This document shows, in pieces, positions 7,009-16,047 of a DNA stretch of 18,560 nt (position 1 is the stretch's first letter; each line of letters opens with the position of its first letter). A model generated the notes under the pieces. It was not told the DNA's origin, ran no database searches, and saw only the letters and a program-made list of their open reading frames with translations. Origin of the DNA: Terriglobia bacterium (GTDB taxonomy: Bacteria; Acidobacteriota; Terriglobia; Acidiferrales; UBA7541). The stretch covers positions 1-18,560 of the forward strand of contig JAIQGG010000011.1 in the NCBI GenBank assembly GCA_020072785.1. The letters are read 5' to 3'. Made by a program: the position numbers and the translations under genes.

Positions 7009-7017
7009 TGGTAGGAT
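7009..7017 (+). promoter_or_regulatory. Possible extended -10 element before the acyl-CoA synthetase
   Basis: TGG-TAGGAT has the TGn extension and four of six -10 matches, the same architecture as the element before thiI. No clear -35 is seen. The start codon lies about 30 nt downstream. Confidence 0.3.
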
Positions 7018-7047
7018 GCGCGGCATTGCCGGATTCCGGGGGTGGTC

Positions 7048-8670
7048 ATGCGCGGCACAATGATGGATTTTCCCCTGACGCTGCCGACGCTGCTGGAGCG
7101 CGCCGGAAAGCTCTTTCCGCGCGTCGAGGTGGTCTCGCGGCGGCCGGACAAGACCGTCCTGCGCACATCCTACGGAGAATTCTACCGGCGCGCGCGGCGC
7201 CTGGCTGCCGCGCTCACCCGGCTGGGGCTGCGCCCCGGGGAGCGCGTTGCCAGCATGATGTGGAATCACTCCGGACACCTCGAGACGTTCTTCGGGGTCC
7301 CCTGCGCCGGCGGCATCCTGCATACCCTCAACCTGCGCCTGCACCCGCACGAGATCGCCGCCATCGCGCGGCACGCCGGCGACCGCTTTTTGATCATCGA
7401 CGACGTGCTGCTGCCAACGCTGGAGAAGTTTTGCGAGGAGGCCCCGTTCGAGCGCGTCATCGTCGTGCCCTACGGCAGCGGCAGCGCCAGCGTGCCGGAA
7501 GGCTTCCTGAACTACGAGGAGCTGCTGGCCGAAGGCGGCGACGACTTCCGCTATCCGGCGATCGAGGAAAACGACGGCGCGTCCATGTGCTACACCTCGG
7601 GCACCACCGGGGATTCCAAGGGGGTCATTTATTCGCACCGCGCGCTGGTCCTGCACTCCTTCGCCACGGGGCTCGAGGAGTCGTTCGCGCTGAGCTTCCG
7701 TGAAACCATGATGCCGCTTTCGCCGATGTTTCACGCCAACGCCTGGGGCATGCCCTTCGGCTGCGTCCTGCTGGGCACGCGCCTGGTGCTCCCCGGCCCC
7801 CACATGGACCCGGAGAGCGTGTTGGACCTGATGGCGGCCGAGGGCGTGAGCAGATCCTGCGGCGTGCCCACGGTGTGGATCGGGATTCTCGACGCCCTGG
7901 AGAAAAATCCCGGGCGCTGGAAACTGCATGGGCCGGTACATGTGGTCTGTGGCGGCACTGCGCCGCCCATCGAGCTGATGCGCAAGCTGGACCGCTTCGG
8001 CATTCACATCAAACACCTGTGGGGCATGACCGAAACCACGCCGATCGGCACCTGCAGCGGCCTCCGGCCACACATGCAGAAGTGGCCGGAAGAGAAGCAA
8101 TACGAGATGCGCGCCAAGCAGGGCTGGGCGGCGCCGTTCGTGGAGCTGCGCATCATGGGCGAAGAGGGCGAGGCCCCCTGGGACGGCCAGACCCCCGGCG
8201 AGCTGGAAGTTCGCGGGCCGTGGATCGCCGGCCAGTATTACGATGCGCCGGATCAGGCGGGGCGCTGGACCGCTGACGGCTGGTTCAAGACCGGCGACGT
8301 GGCCGTTATTGATGGCGAAGGCTATGTGAAGCTGGTGGACCGCGCCAAGGACCTGGTGAAGTCCGGCGGGGAATGGATCAGCTCGGTGGATTTGGAGAAT
8401 ACTCTGATGGGCCACCCGGCGGTGAAGGAAGCGGCGGTGATCGGTATCCCGCATCCGAAATGGCAGGAACGGCCGCTGGCCGCGGTGGTGCTAAAGGAGG
8501 GCGCGCAGGCCACGGAGCAGGAACTGCGCGCGTATCTCGGGCAGTCCTTCGCGAAGTGGCAACTGCCGGACGCCATCGTGTTCCTCGAAGCGATCCCGCG
8601 GACCTCGGTGGGAAAATTTAAGAAGACAGCGCTGCGCGAGCAGTTTGCCAATTGGAAGTGGGAATCGTAG
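7048..8670 (+). CDS. Medium/long-chain acyl-CoA synthetase (AMP-binding, AlkK/FadD-like)
   Basis: Adenylate-forming ligase that activates a carboxylic acid with ATP and joins it to coenzyme A. At 540 residues it covers the full family length. The P-loop is YTSGTTGDSK (182-191). GMTET (326-330), GWFKTGD (411-417), the hinge DRAKDLVKSGGEW (431-443) and the C-terminal catalytic lysine in SVGKFKK (Lys523) are all present. LSPMFHANAW (224-233) is typical of medium- to long-chain fatty acyl-CoA ligases of the AlkK type. Exact chain length cannot be read from sequence. ATG 7048 follows a G-rich stretch (GGGGGTGG) that could serve as the ribosome binding site; GTG 7042 and ATG 7060 are alternatives. 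It is a single gene, convergent with argJ. Confidence 0.92.
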   Translation: MRGTMMDFPLTLPTLLERAGKLFPRVEVVSRRPDKTVLRTSYGEFYRRARRLAAALTRLGLRPGERVASMMWNHSGHLETFFGVPCAGGILHTLNLRLHPHEIAAIARHAGDRFLIIDDVLLPTLEKFCEEAPFERVIVVPYGSGSASVPEGFLNYEELLAEGGDDFRYPAIEENDGASMCYTSGTTGDSKGVIYSHRALVLHSFATGLEESFALSFRETMMPLSPMFHANAWGMPFGCVLLGTRLVLPGPHMDPESVLDLMAAEGVSRSCGVPTVWIGILDALEKNPGRWKLHGPVHVVCGGTAPPIELMRKLDRFGIHIKHLWGMTETTPIGTCSGLRPHMQKWPEEKQYEMRAKQGWAAPFVELRIMGEEGEAPWDGQTPGELEVRGPWIAGQYYDAPDQAGRWTADGWFKTGDVAVIDGEGYVKLVDRAKDLVKSGGEWISSVDLENTLMGHPAVKEAAVIGIPHPKWQERPLAAVVLKEGAQATEQELRAYLGQSFAKWQLPDAIVFLEAIPRTSVGKFKKTALREQFANWKWES

Positions 8671-8690
8671 GGGCACCCTAGTGTGCCCCT
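8669..8690. terminator. Hairpin overlapping the acyl-CoA synthetase stop codon
   Basis: AGGGGCAC pairs perfectly with GTGCCCCT around a CCTAGT loop. The stem begins inside the TAG stop codon. No T tract follows. It sits between convergent genes and may end transcription from either side. Confidence 0.5.
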
Positions 8691-8731
8691 GCAAGATAGG
8701 CCGGTTCCGTGCGGCAGCCGCTCCGTACCGG

Positions 8732-9946
8732 TCAGGTGCGGTAGCTGGCGTTGATGCGCACGTACTCCGCGGTGAAGTCGCAGGTCCAGTAGCGGGCTAC
8801 GGCCGGGCCCGCGTGCAGATCCACGATGATGTGCACGTGCTTGCCAAGCAGGCGCCTGTTGGCAGCGCGCTCGTTGAAATTGAGAGGCTGGCCGCGGCGC
8901 AGCACGGGAATGCCGGCCATGGCGATATCCACGAGAGCGGGGTCGAAGCGCACGCCGGAGCGACCGGCGGCGGCAAAGATGCGGCCCCAGTTGGGATCGC
9001 CGCCGGCAAAGGCGGTTTTCACCAGGGGGGAGGTGGCGATGGTCTCGGCGATGCGCCGCGCGGCTGCTTCCCTCTTCGCGTGGCGCACTTCGATCTCGAT
9101 CACGCGCTGCGCGCCCTCGCCGTCGGCCACGATCTGAAGCGCCAGGGAGCGGCAGACCTCCTCGAGCGCCGCGGTGAAGGCGTGGTGTGCGGCGCTGCCG
9201 GCGCGGATCGCGGGCGCGCCCGATGCGCCATTGGCCAGGACCAGCAGGGTGTCGTTGGTGGAGGTGTCGCCGTCGATGCTGATGGCGTTGAAGGTACGCC
9301 CGGTGACTTCGCGCAGGGTCTTCTGCAGCAGCGAGGGCGCGATGGCCGCATCGGTGACGACGAAGGCCAGCGTGGTGGCCATATTGGGATGAATCATTCC
9401 CGCGCCTTTGGCGCAGCCGGCCAGGTGCACGCGTTTTCCAGACATGCGGAAGGTGGCCGCGGCGGTCTTCGGCCGGGTATCTGTGGTGCAGATGGCCAGC
9501 GAGAGTTCGGCAAAGGAGCGCGCCGAGGGGCGGCGGTTGCGCGAGAGCTGCGGCAGCGCGCGCAAGATCTTCTCCACCGGCAGGGGCACGCCGATGACGC
9601 CGGTCGAGCAGACGAAGAGTTCCTGAGGGCTGCAGCCGAGGCGCTTGGCCGCTTCCGCAACAGTCCCGAGCGAGGCCGCAAAGCCACGCGCGCCCGTAGC
9701 GCAGTTGGCGTTCCCGGCATTGACGACGACGCCGCGCATGCGGCCCTTCGACAGGCGCAAGTTTTCCTTGGAAACCACGACGGGAGCCGCGACCACCAGA
9801 TTCTGCGTGAAGACGGCGGCCGCCGAGGCGGGCACGTCGCTGGAAAGCAGAGCCAGATCGAGCGCGCCGGTCTTCTTCAAGCCGCAGGCGGTGGCGGCAA
9901 AGCGGAAGCCGCGGGGAAGCGCGGCCTCGGAGAGAGCCTGCTTCAT
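8732..9946 (-). CDS. argJ: Glutamate N-acetyltransferase / ornithine acetyltransferase
   Basis: Transfers the acetyl group of N-acetylornithine to glutamate, releasing ornithine and regenerating acetylglutamate. Some members also use acetyl-CoA for the first step. At 404 residues it is full length. The self-cleavage site is KGAGMIHPNMA|TTL, so Thr191 becomes the nucleophile of the beta chain. STGVIG (114-119), DGDTSTNDT (225-233), GDPNWGRI (316-323) and the terminal YVRINASYRT are all conserved. ATG 9946 begins MKQALSEAALPRGF, a normal family start. An in-frame TTG at 10018 with AGGAG nearby could add 24 residues. It is the last gene of the arginine operon, and its presence makes an ArgE deacetylase unnecessary. 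An arginine-rich small ORF ends 7 nt before its start. Confidence 0.96.
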   Translation of the reverse strand: MKQALSEAALPRGFRFAATACGLKKTGALDLALLSSDVPASAAAVFTQNLVVAAPVVVSKENLRLSKGRMRGVVVNAGNANCATGARGFAASLGTVAEAAKRLGCSPQELFVCSTGVIGVPLPVEKILRALPQLSRNRRPSARSFAELSLAICTTDTRPKTAAATFRMSGKRVHLAGCAKGAGMIHPNMATTLAFVVTDAAIAPSLLQKTLREVTGRTFNAISIDGDTSTNDTLLVLANGASGAPAIRAGSAAHHAFTAALEEVCRSLALQIVADGEGAQRVIEIEVRHAKREAAARRIAETIATSPLVKTAFAGGDPNWGRIFAAAGRSGVRFDPALVDIAMAGIPVLRRGQPLNFNERAANRRLLGKHVHIIVDLHAGPAVARYWTCDFTAEYVRINASYRT

Positions 9947-9953
9947 GACCTGT

Positions 9954-10052
9954 TCACCGGTACCGTGGGCGCGGCGTTCCCGGAAGGAACCCCCGGTCCT
10001 CCACGACGTGGACGACAATTCTCTCCTGGCTCCTTGGCTGTTTGCGTTTCAT
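9954..10052 (-). CDS. Candidate 32-residue arginine-rich small ORF between argH and argJ
   Basis: The ATG overlaps the argH stop codon as ATGA. It is preceded by a strong AGGAG (10060-10064) at 7 nt spacing, a better site than either flanking arg gene has. The frame starts MKRKQPRSQERIVVHVVEDR and ends PRPRYR before a TGA that lies 7 nt upstream of the argJ ATG. Seven of 32 residues are arginine and two are lysine. It includes AGG and AGA codons that look uncommon in this GC-rich window. It could couple argJ translation to argH, or act as an arginine-sensing leader. It may equally be a chance frame, since open frames this short are frequent in GC-rich DNA. I know no homologue. Confidence 0.3.
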   Translation of the reverse strand: MKRKQPRSQERIVVHVVEDRGFLPGTPRPRYR

Positions 10053-11458
10053 GCGGACGCTCCTCGTTTGGATAGACGGTTCTGCAATTCGATGATGGCG
10101 GCGCGCACGGCCTCGGGCGAAGTTCCGCCGGGAACATTCTTGGCGGCCAGCGCCGCTTCCACGTTCAATCCCTTGGAAAAATCGGCGGCGAAAGCCGGCG
10201 AAATCTTCTGCAACTCTTCGAGCGGCAGCGCGGTCCAGGAGATGCCGCGGCGCTCGGCTTCGCGCAGCACCTTGCCGACCAGGTCGTGGGCCTGGCGGAA
10301 GGGCACGCCCTTGTGCACCAGGTAGTCCGCGACTTCGGTGGCCAGCAGTGCGGGATTGGCGGCCGCGGCGCGCAGGCGTTCTTCGTTGAAGCGGGTCGCG
10401 CGGATGGCGCCCGCGGCGATTTCGGTCATGGCCGCCACCTGATCGTGCGCGGCGAAGAGCGGCTCCTTGTCTTCCTGCAGGTCGCGCTGATAGCTGGTGG
10501 GCAGCCCTTTCAGGGTAGTAAAGAGGGCGAAGAGCGCGGCGGTGATGCGCCCGGTCTTTCCGCGGATGAGTTCCCAGGCGTCGGGGTTCTTCTTCTGCGG
10601 CATCAGGCTACTGCCGGTGGCGTATTCGTCGGGGAGGATGGCGTAGGCAAACTCCTGCGAGGCAAAGAGCACGGAATCCTCGGCCAGGCGCGAGAGATGC
10701 GTGGCGATGCCGCCGAGGGCGAAGAGATAGTCGAGAGCGAAGTCGCGGTCGCTGACGGCGTCCAAACTGTTGGCGGTGATGCGCGAAAAGCCCAGCTCGC
10801 GGGCGATGGCCTGGCGGTCGATGGCGAAGGAACAGCCGGATAGCGCGCCCGAGCCCATCACGCAGGCGTCGGCGGATTCCGCGGCGTGGCGCAGGCGCGC
10901 GAGGTCGCGGGTGAAGGCTTCGGCGTGCGCCAGCAGAAAATGGGAGAGCAGGATGGGCTGCGCGTGCTGCATGTGGGTCATGCCGGCCATGGGCACGCCG
11001 AGCTGCGCCCGGGCTTGCTCGGCGAGCGCGGTGGCCAGGGCCGTGACGCGGCGCTGCATGGCCGCGGCGGATTCCATCACATAGAGGCGGAAATCGGTGG
11101 CCACCAGCTCGTTGCGGCTGCGCCCGGTGTGCACCTTCCAGCCCAGCGGGCCAAGCTCTTCGACCAGGGCTTTTTCCGTGAAGTGGTGCAGGTCTTCGGC
11201 GTCGGACTTCTCCACCCATTCCGGATTCGTCTGGATCTGATCATCGATGCGGTCGAGCGCCTGGTGCACCTGCTCCACCTCGTCGGCGGTGAGGATGCCG
11301 GCGCGTTGGAGCGCGCGGGTCCACGCGCGGTTGACGGCCAGCTCGTAGGGCAGCAGGCGACAGTCAAAGGAAAAGGAGCGTTGAAACTCGTCGAAGACGC
11401 GGTCCGGCCCGCGGTCGAAGCGCCCGCCCCACAGCTTGTCGTCTTTTCTCTCGCTCAT
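10049..11458 (-). CDS. argH: Argininosuccinate lyase
   Basis: Final step of arginine synthesis: splits argininosuccinate into arginine and fumarate. The 469 residues match the aspartase/fumarase superfamily enzyme. The signature loop GSSLMPQKKNPD (282-293) contains the catalytic serine. THMQHAQP (161-168) carries the conserved histidine, and HTGRSRNE (110-117) is the N-terminal substrate loop. That loop more often reads RSRND-Q; here it is NE-L, a mild variation. GALSGCSFAID (204-214) matches the C1-type region. The ATG at 11458 has only a weak GCAGG-like site. The upstream gap to argG is 94 bp and contains a hairpin. The argH stop overlaps the small ORF that leads into argJ. Confidence 0.97.
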   Translation of the reverse strand: MSERKDDKLWGGRFDRGPDRVFDEFQRSFSFDCRLLPYELAVNRAWTRALQRAGILTADEVEQVHQALDRIDDQIQTNPEWVEKSDAEDLHHFTEKALVEELGPLGWKVHTGRSRNELVATDFRLYVMESAAAMQRRVTALATALAEQARAQLGVPMAGMTHMQHAQPILLSHFLLAHAEAFTRDLARLRHAAESADACVMGSGALSGCSFAIDRQAIARELGFSRITANSLDAVSDRDFALDYLFALGGIATHLSRLAEDSVLFASQEFAYAILPDEYATGSSLMPQKKNPDAWELIRGKTGRITAALFALFTTLKGLPTSYQRDLQEDKEPLFAAHDQVAAMTEIAAGAIRATRFNEERLRAAAANPALLATEVADYLVHKGVPFRQAHDLVGKVLREAERRGISWTALPLEELQKISPAFAADFSKGLNVEAALAAKNVPGGTSPEAVRAAIIELQNRLSKRGASA

Positions 11459-11483
11459 GCGCCTGCGCCCGTCCCTCGACAGC

Positions 11484-11507
11484 CCCCGTGCAAAAACTGT
11501 GCAGGGG
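11484..11507. other. Imperfect hairpin in the argG-argH gap
   Basis: CCCC-G-TGCA pairs with TGCA-GGGG around an AAAACTG loop: eight base pairs with one bulged G. It lies within the 94-bp intercistronic region and could affect RNA processing or relative expression. There is no T tract after it, so it is not a canonical terminator. Confidence 0.35.
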
Positions 11508-11552
11508 CAGGCTTCCGCCCGCCCTTGCGGTTGATCGGAAAAGCTGCCTTCG

Positions 11553-12806
<1,254 letters not shown>

Positions 12807-12911
12807 ATTTCACCTTGCGCCGCAGCATGGCCTACAAACCGGCGGAAACGGTTCGAGCCGGCCTTCCCGACCCTGGGCATGAGACACCACAGAAGTTTCG
12901 CACACCGGGAA

Positions 12912-13856
12912 TCAAAAGAGCATATGCAGAATGGCCTTCTGCACGTACATGCGGTTTTCGGACTGGTCGAGGACGACCGATTGCCTGCCGTCGAGCACTT
13001 CCGCGGTGACTTCCAGGCCGCGGTGGGCCGGAAGGCAGTGCAGGAAGACGGCCTTCGGCGCAGCACAGGCCATCAACTCCCGATTGACCTGATACGGCTG
13101 GAACAGGGCGTTGCGCACTTTCTCCTCGGCTTCAAAGCCCATGCTGGTCCACGAGTCGGTGTAAACGCCCTGCGCGCCGCTGACCGCCTCGCAGGGATCG
13201 GTAAACAGCTCGATCTTGGCCCGGGTCTCGCGGGCCACGCGCTTGGCCTCCGCAACGACCTCCGCGGCCGGCTCATAATTCGGCGGCGTGGCCACCCGCA
13301 GGTGGACGCCGAGGCGCGCGGCAAGAAAGATCAGCGAATGGCAGACGTTGTTGCCGTCCCCGACATAGGCCAGCTTGAAACCGCGCAGCGAACCAAACTT
13401 TTCCTCGAGGGTGAAGTAATCCGCGAGCGCCTGGCAGGGATGAAAGCGGTCCGAGAGCGCGTTGATCACCGGTATGTCCGCGTTCGCCGCCAACTCTTCG
13501 AGGACCTTCTGATCGTACACGCGCGCGACGATGCCCTGCACCCAGCGCTCGAGGTTGCGCGCCACGTCGGCGATCGATTCGCGTTCGCCGAGCCGCGCCT
13601 GCGAGTGGTCGAGGAAGACCACCGAGCCGCCCATGCTCTGGATGCCCACCTCGAAGGTGACGCGCGTGCGCAGCGACGGCTTCTCGAAGATCAGGGCGAT
13701 GAATTTGCCCTGCAGCGTGGAAGCATAGCGCCCGGGCCGCGCCTTGATATCGGCGGTGAGCTGGAGCAGTGCGCGCGTGCCCGCGGGATTCCATTCCGCT
13801 CCCGTGAGCAGGTCATTGGAAAACAGCATGGGCGCCGGAAGTGCGGATGCAGTCAT
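12912..13856 (-). CDS. argF: Ornithine carbamoyltransferase
   Basis: Makes citrulline from ornithine and carbamoyl phosphate. It has 314 residues from ATG 13856, which has GAGG five bases upstream. GTG 13862 would overlap the argD stop as GTGA and is the alternative. The carbamoyl phosphate loop reads SLRTR (61-65); the commonest form in the family is STRTR. HPCQ (139-142), DSWTSMG (234-240) and HCLPAHRG (273-280) are the ornithine-binding and catalytic motifs. The DxxxSMG loop favours plain ornithine over acetyl- or succinyl-ornithine, in keeping with an ArgJ pathway. No carAB is in the window, so carbamoyl phosphate comes from elsewhere. Confidence 0.96.
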   Translation of the reverse strand: MTASALPAPMLFSNDLLTGAEWNPAGTRALLQLTADIKARPGRYASTLQGKFIALIFEKPSLRTRVTFEVGIQSMGGSVVFLDHSQARLGERESIADVARNLERWVQGIVARVYDQKVLEELAANADIPVINALSDRFHPCQALADYFTLEEKFGSLRGFKLAYVGDGNNVCHSLIFLAARLGVHLRVATPPNYEPAAEVVAEAKRVARETRAKIELFTDPCEAVSGAQGVYTDSWTSMGFEAEEKVRNALFQPYQVNRELMACAAPKAVFLHCLPAHRGLEVTAEVLDGRQSVVLDQSENRMYVQKAILHMLF

Positions 13857-13858
13857 GT

Positions 13859-15202
13859 TCACCTCGCCGCGGCCTGGGCCTGCGGAGTCCGCTCCGCCGT
13901 CGCGGCGGATGCGGACCCGGAGGTGGCTCGCGGGGTATGGGTCAGAACAGCTTCAAACAAACGGAGAAATTCGCGCACCTGCGCCGCGCTCACGATGTAC
14001 GGGGGGAGCAGGCGCAAGGTGTGGTCGTGCGTGCAGTTGATGAGCAAGCCGCGGCGCAGCGCTTCGGTGACGAAGGGCGCGCCTTCGGCGCTCAGCTCGA
14101 TGCCCAGCATCAGGCCTTCGCCGCGCACCTCGCGGATCAAAGGAAACTTCTTGGCCAGTGCGGCGATTCCGGCGCGGAGCTGCTCGCCGCGCGCGCGGAT
14201 GTTCTCGAGCAGCGCGCTATCTTCCACGGTGCGCAGAAATTCCAGGGCCACGGCGCAGGCCAGCGGCCCGCCGCCAAACGTCGTGCCGTGCAGCCCGGGG
14301 GAAATAGCCGCGGCCACGCGCTCGTTGGTCAGGATCGCGCCCAGCGGCAGGCCCGCGGCCAGCGGCTTGGCCACCAGCGCGATATCCGGCTTGGCGGAAA
14401 ATTTTTGGTAGGCGAAATGGCGGCCCGTGCGGCCCAGCCCGCACTGGATCTCGTCGGCGATGAGCACTGCGCCGTGCTGCGTGGCCAGGGCCCGCGCGCG
14501 GTTCCAGAAGGCTTCGCTGACCGGGTAGATCCCGCCCTCGCCCTGCACCGTTTCCAGCACGATGCCGCAGACGGTGGCGTCGAATTTCGCTTCCAAATCG
14601 GCCACGTCGTTGAAGCGCACGAACTCCACGCCGGGGACCAGGGGTGCGAAGGGCAGGCGGTATTTTTCCGTGGAGGTCACGCTCAGCGCGCCAAACGTCC
14701 GCCCGTGAAAGGAATTCTCCAGCGCCAGAATGCGCGTCTTCGCCGCGCCGGTGTCTTCTTCGGAGTGCGCCTTATGGGCCAGCAGGCGCGCCAGCTTCAG
14801 CGCGCCGTCCATCGCTTCCGTGCCGCTGTTGGTGAAAAAGACGCGGTCCAGCCCGGACCACTCCGCCAGCTTGCGCGCCAGCGGCCCTTGATAGCTGTTG
14901 TGGTAGAGATTCGAGAGATGGATGGCGCGCGCCGCTTCGCGCCGCAGGACGCGCACGATGCGCGGGTGCGCGTGGCCCAGCGCGTTCACCGCGATGCCGC
15001 CCAGAAAATCAAGATACTTCTTCCCCTGCGCGTCGAAGACCAGCGCGCCCCGTCCGTGCGTGAAGAGCACGTCCGGACGCTTGTAGGTGGGCAGGAGAAA
15101 CGTCTCCGCATCGCGGATCGCCGCGGCGGCAGCCGCGCCGCGGGAGTTTGCCGGCTGGGCCGGTTTTTTCTTCGCCATTCTTTTTTCTCTCGTCCGCCTC
15201 AT
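13859..15202 (-). CDS. argD: Acetylornithine aminotransferase
   Basis: PLP enzyme converting N-acetylglutamate semialdehyde to N-acetylornithine with glutamate as amino donor. Its 447 residues are longer than the usual ~400 because of a lysine/alanine-rich N-terminus (1-30) and an alanine/serine/threonine-rich tail (~421-447). NSGTEA (125-130) binds phosphate, DE (250-251) supports the PLP ring, Lys279 in LVAKPLAAGLP is the PLP lysine and TTFGG is at 307-311. The lysine motif differs from the usual AKGLGGGFP. ATG 15202 overlaps the argB stop as ATGA, suggesting translational coupling. ATG 15178 is a possible alternative that trims eight residues. Some ArgD enzymes also act in lysine synthesis; this cannot be decided here. 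Confidence 0.96.
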   Translation of the reverse strand: MRRTREKRMAKKKPAQPANSRGAAAAAAIRDAETFLLPTYKRPDVLFTHGRGALVFDAQGKKYLDFLGGIAVNALGHAHPRIVRVLRREAARAIHLSNLYHNSYQGPLARKLAEWSGLDRVFFTNSGTEAMDGALKLARLLAHKAHSEEDTGAAKTRILALENSFHGRTFGALSVTSTEKYRLPFAPLVPGVEFVRFNDVADLEAKFDATVCGIVLETVQGEGGIYPVSEAFWNRARALATQHGAVLIADEIQCGLGRTGRHFAYQKFSAKPDIALVAKPLAAGLPLGAILTNERVAAAISPGLHGTTFGGGPLACAVALEFLRTVEDSALLENIRARGEQLRAGIAALAKKFPLIREVRGEGLMLGIELSAEGAPFVTEALRRGLLINCTHDHTLRLLPPYIVSAAQVREFLRLFEAVLTHTPRATSGSASAATAERTPQAQAAAR

Positions 15203-16047
15203 ACCGCGCTCAGCGCCGCCGCTTTCGCCGCGAATGGCCCTAGAGTCACCAAGGTGCCCGGAGCGTCCGGTGTCTTGCCCGTGTGCAGCCCGGCCGCGGC
15301 GGCGGCGTCCAGCAGCGCTTCCGGCGAGGTGCCGCCGACGATGCGCACGCCGCCCACGCCGCCTTCCAGCGCGCGCTTCGCCGCTTCCAGCTTCAGCACC
15401 ATGCCTCCGGAAACCACGCGGCTCTCCACCAGCGCGCCGACTTCCTCGCAGGAAACGGCCGGGAGGAGTTTCTCCCCGTGCAGCACGCCGGCCACGTCGG
15501 TCAGATAGATCAGAGCGTCGGCGCGGAGATATTCGGCGCAGGCCGCGGCCATGTGATCGGCATTAATGTTGTAGAGCTCGCCGTCGGGGCCCAGGCCCAG
15601 GCACGGCGCCACGGGCAGCAGCCCCGCGTGCCACAGCGATTCCAGGAATTCCACGTTCACGCCGGTGAGATAGCCGACGAAGCCCAGCCCGCCCGCCACG
15701 TCGTTGTGCACCAGCGGTTCGGCGGTGAAGCACTGCGCATCCGCGGCGGAGATGCCCACGGCAGGCTGGCCCTCGGCGGAAATGGCCGCGGCCAGACGCT
15801 TGTTGAGCAATCCAGCGAAAACCATCACGGCGGCATCGCGCGTCTCGCGGTCGGTGACGCGCAGGCCGGCCACGAAGCGGCTCTCCAGCCCCATGCGCTT
15901 GAGCGTGGCGGTGAAGAGGCGCCCGCCTCCGTGCACCACCAGGATCTGGTGTCCCGCGCGCGCCAGCGCCGCAACCTGTTTGGTGAGCGACGCGACAGCG
16001 TCGGCGTCTTCCAGCAATGCTCCGGCAAATTTGATGACGAGTCTCAT
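15199..16047 (-). CDS. argB: Acetylglutamate kinase
   Basis: Phosphorylates N-acetylglutamate. It has 282 residues from ATG 16047, which overlaps the argC stop as ATGA. The frame stays open far upstream over argC, but that extension is an antisense-type shadow. VHGGG (38-42), NINAD (160-164), YLTDVAGVL (181-189) and SGGMVLKLEAA (213-223) match the amino acid kinase fold. The first loop reads KFAG instead of K-x-GG. The protein begins directly at the first strand, with no N-terminal helix. Arginine-inhibited hexameric enzymes have that helix, so this one is predicted to be arginine-insensitive, as in E. coli. The ~30 residues after VGGT include an extra C-terminal segment. Confidence 0.95.
   Translation of the reverse strand: MRLVIKFAGALLEDADAVASLTKQVAALARAGHQILVVHGGGRLFTATLKRMGLESRFVAGLRVTDRETRDAAVMVFAGLLNKRLAAAISAEGQPAVGISAADAQCFTAEPLVHNDVAGGLGFVGYLTGVNVEFLESLWHAGLLPVAPCLGLGPDGELYNINADHMAAACAEYLRADALIYLTDVAGVLHGEKLLPAVSCEEVGALVESRVVSGGMVLKLEAAKRALEGGVGGVRIVGGTSPEALLDAAAAAGLHTGKTPDAPGTLVTLGPFAAKAAALSAV

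Noticed and set aside
6913-8454. A 513-codon minus-strand frame opposite the acyl-CoA synthetase
   Set aside because: It is a shadow of a well-supported enzyme gene on the plus strand, with no motif or ribosome binding site.
8684-11510. The shared string TGCCCCTGCA after the acyl-CoA synthetase and (on the minus strand) in the argG-argH gap as a dispersed repeat
   Set aside because: Ten bases in GC-rich DNA is within chance expectation, and the flanks do not align.
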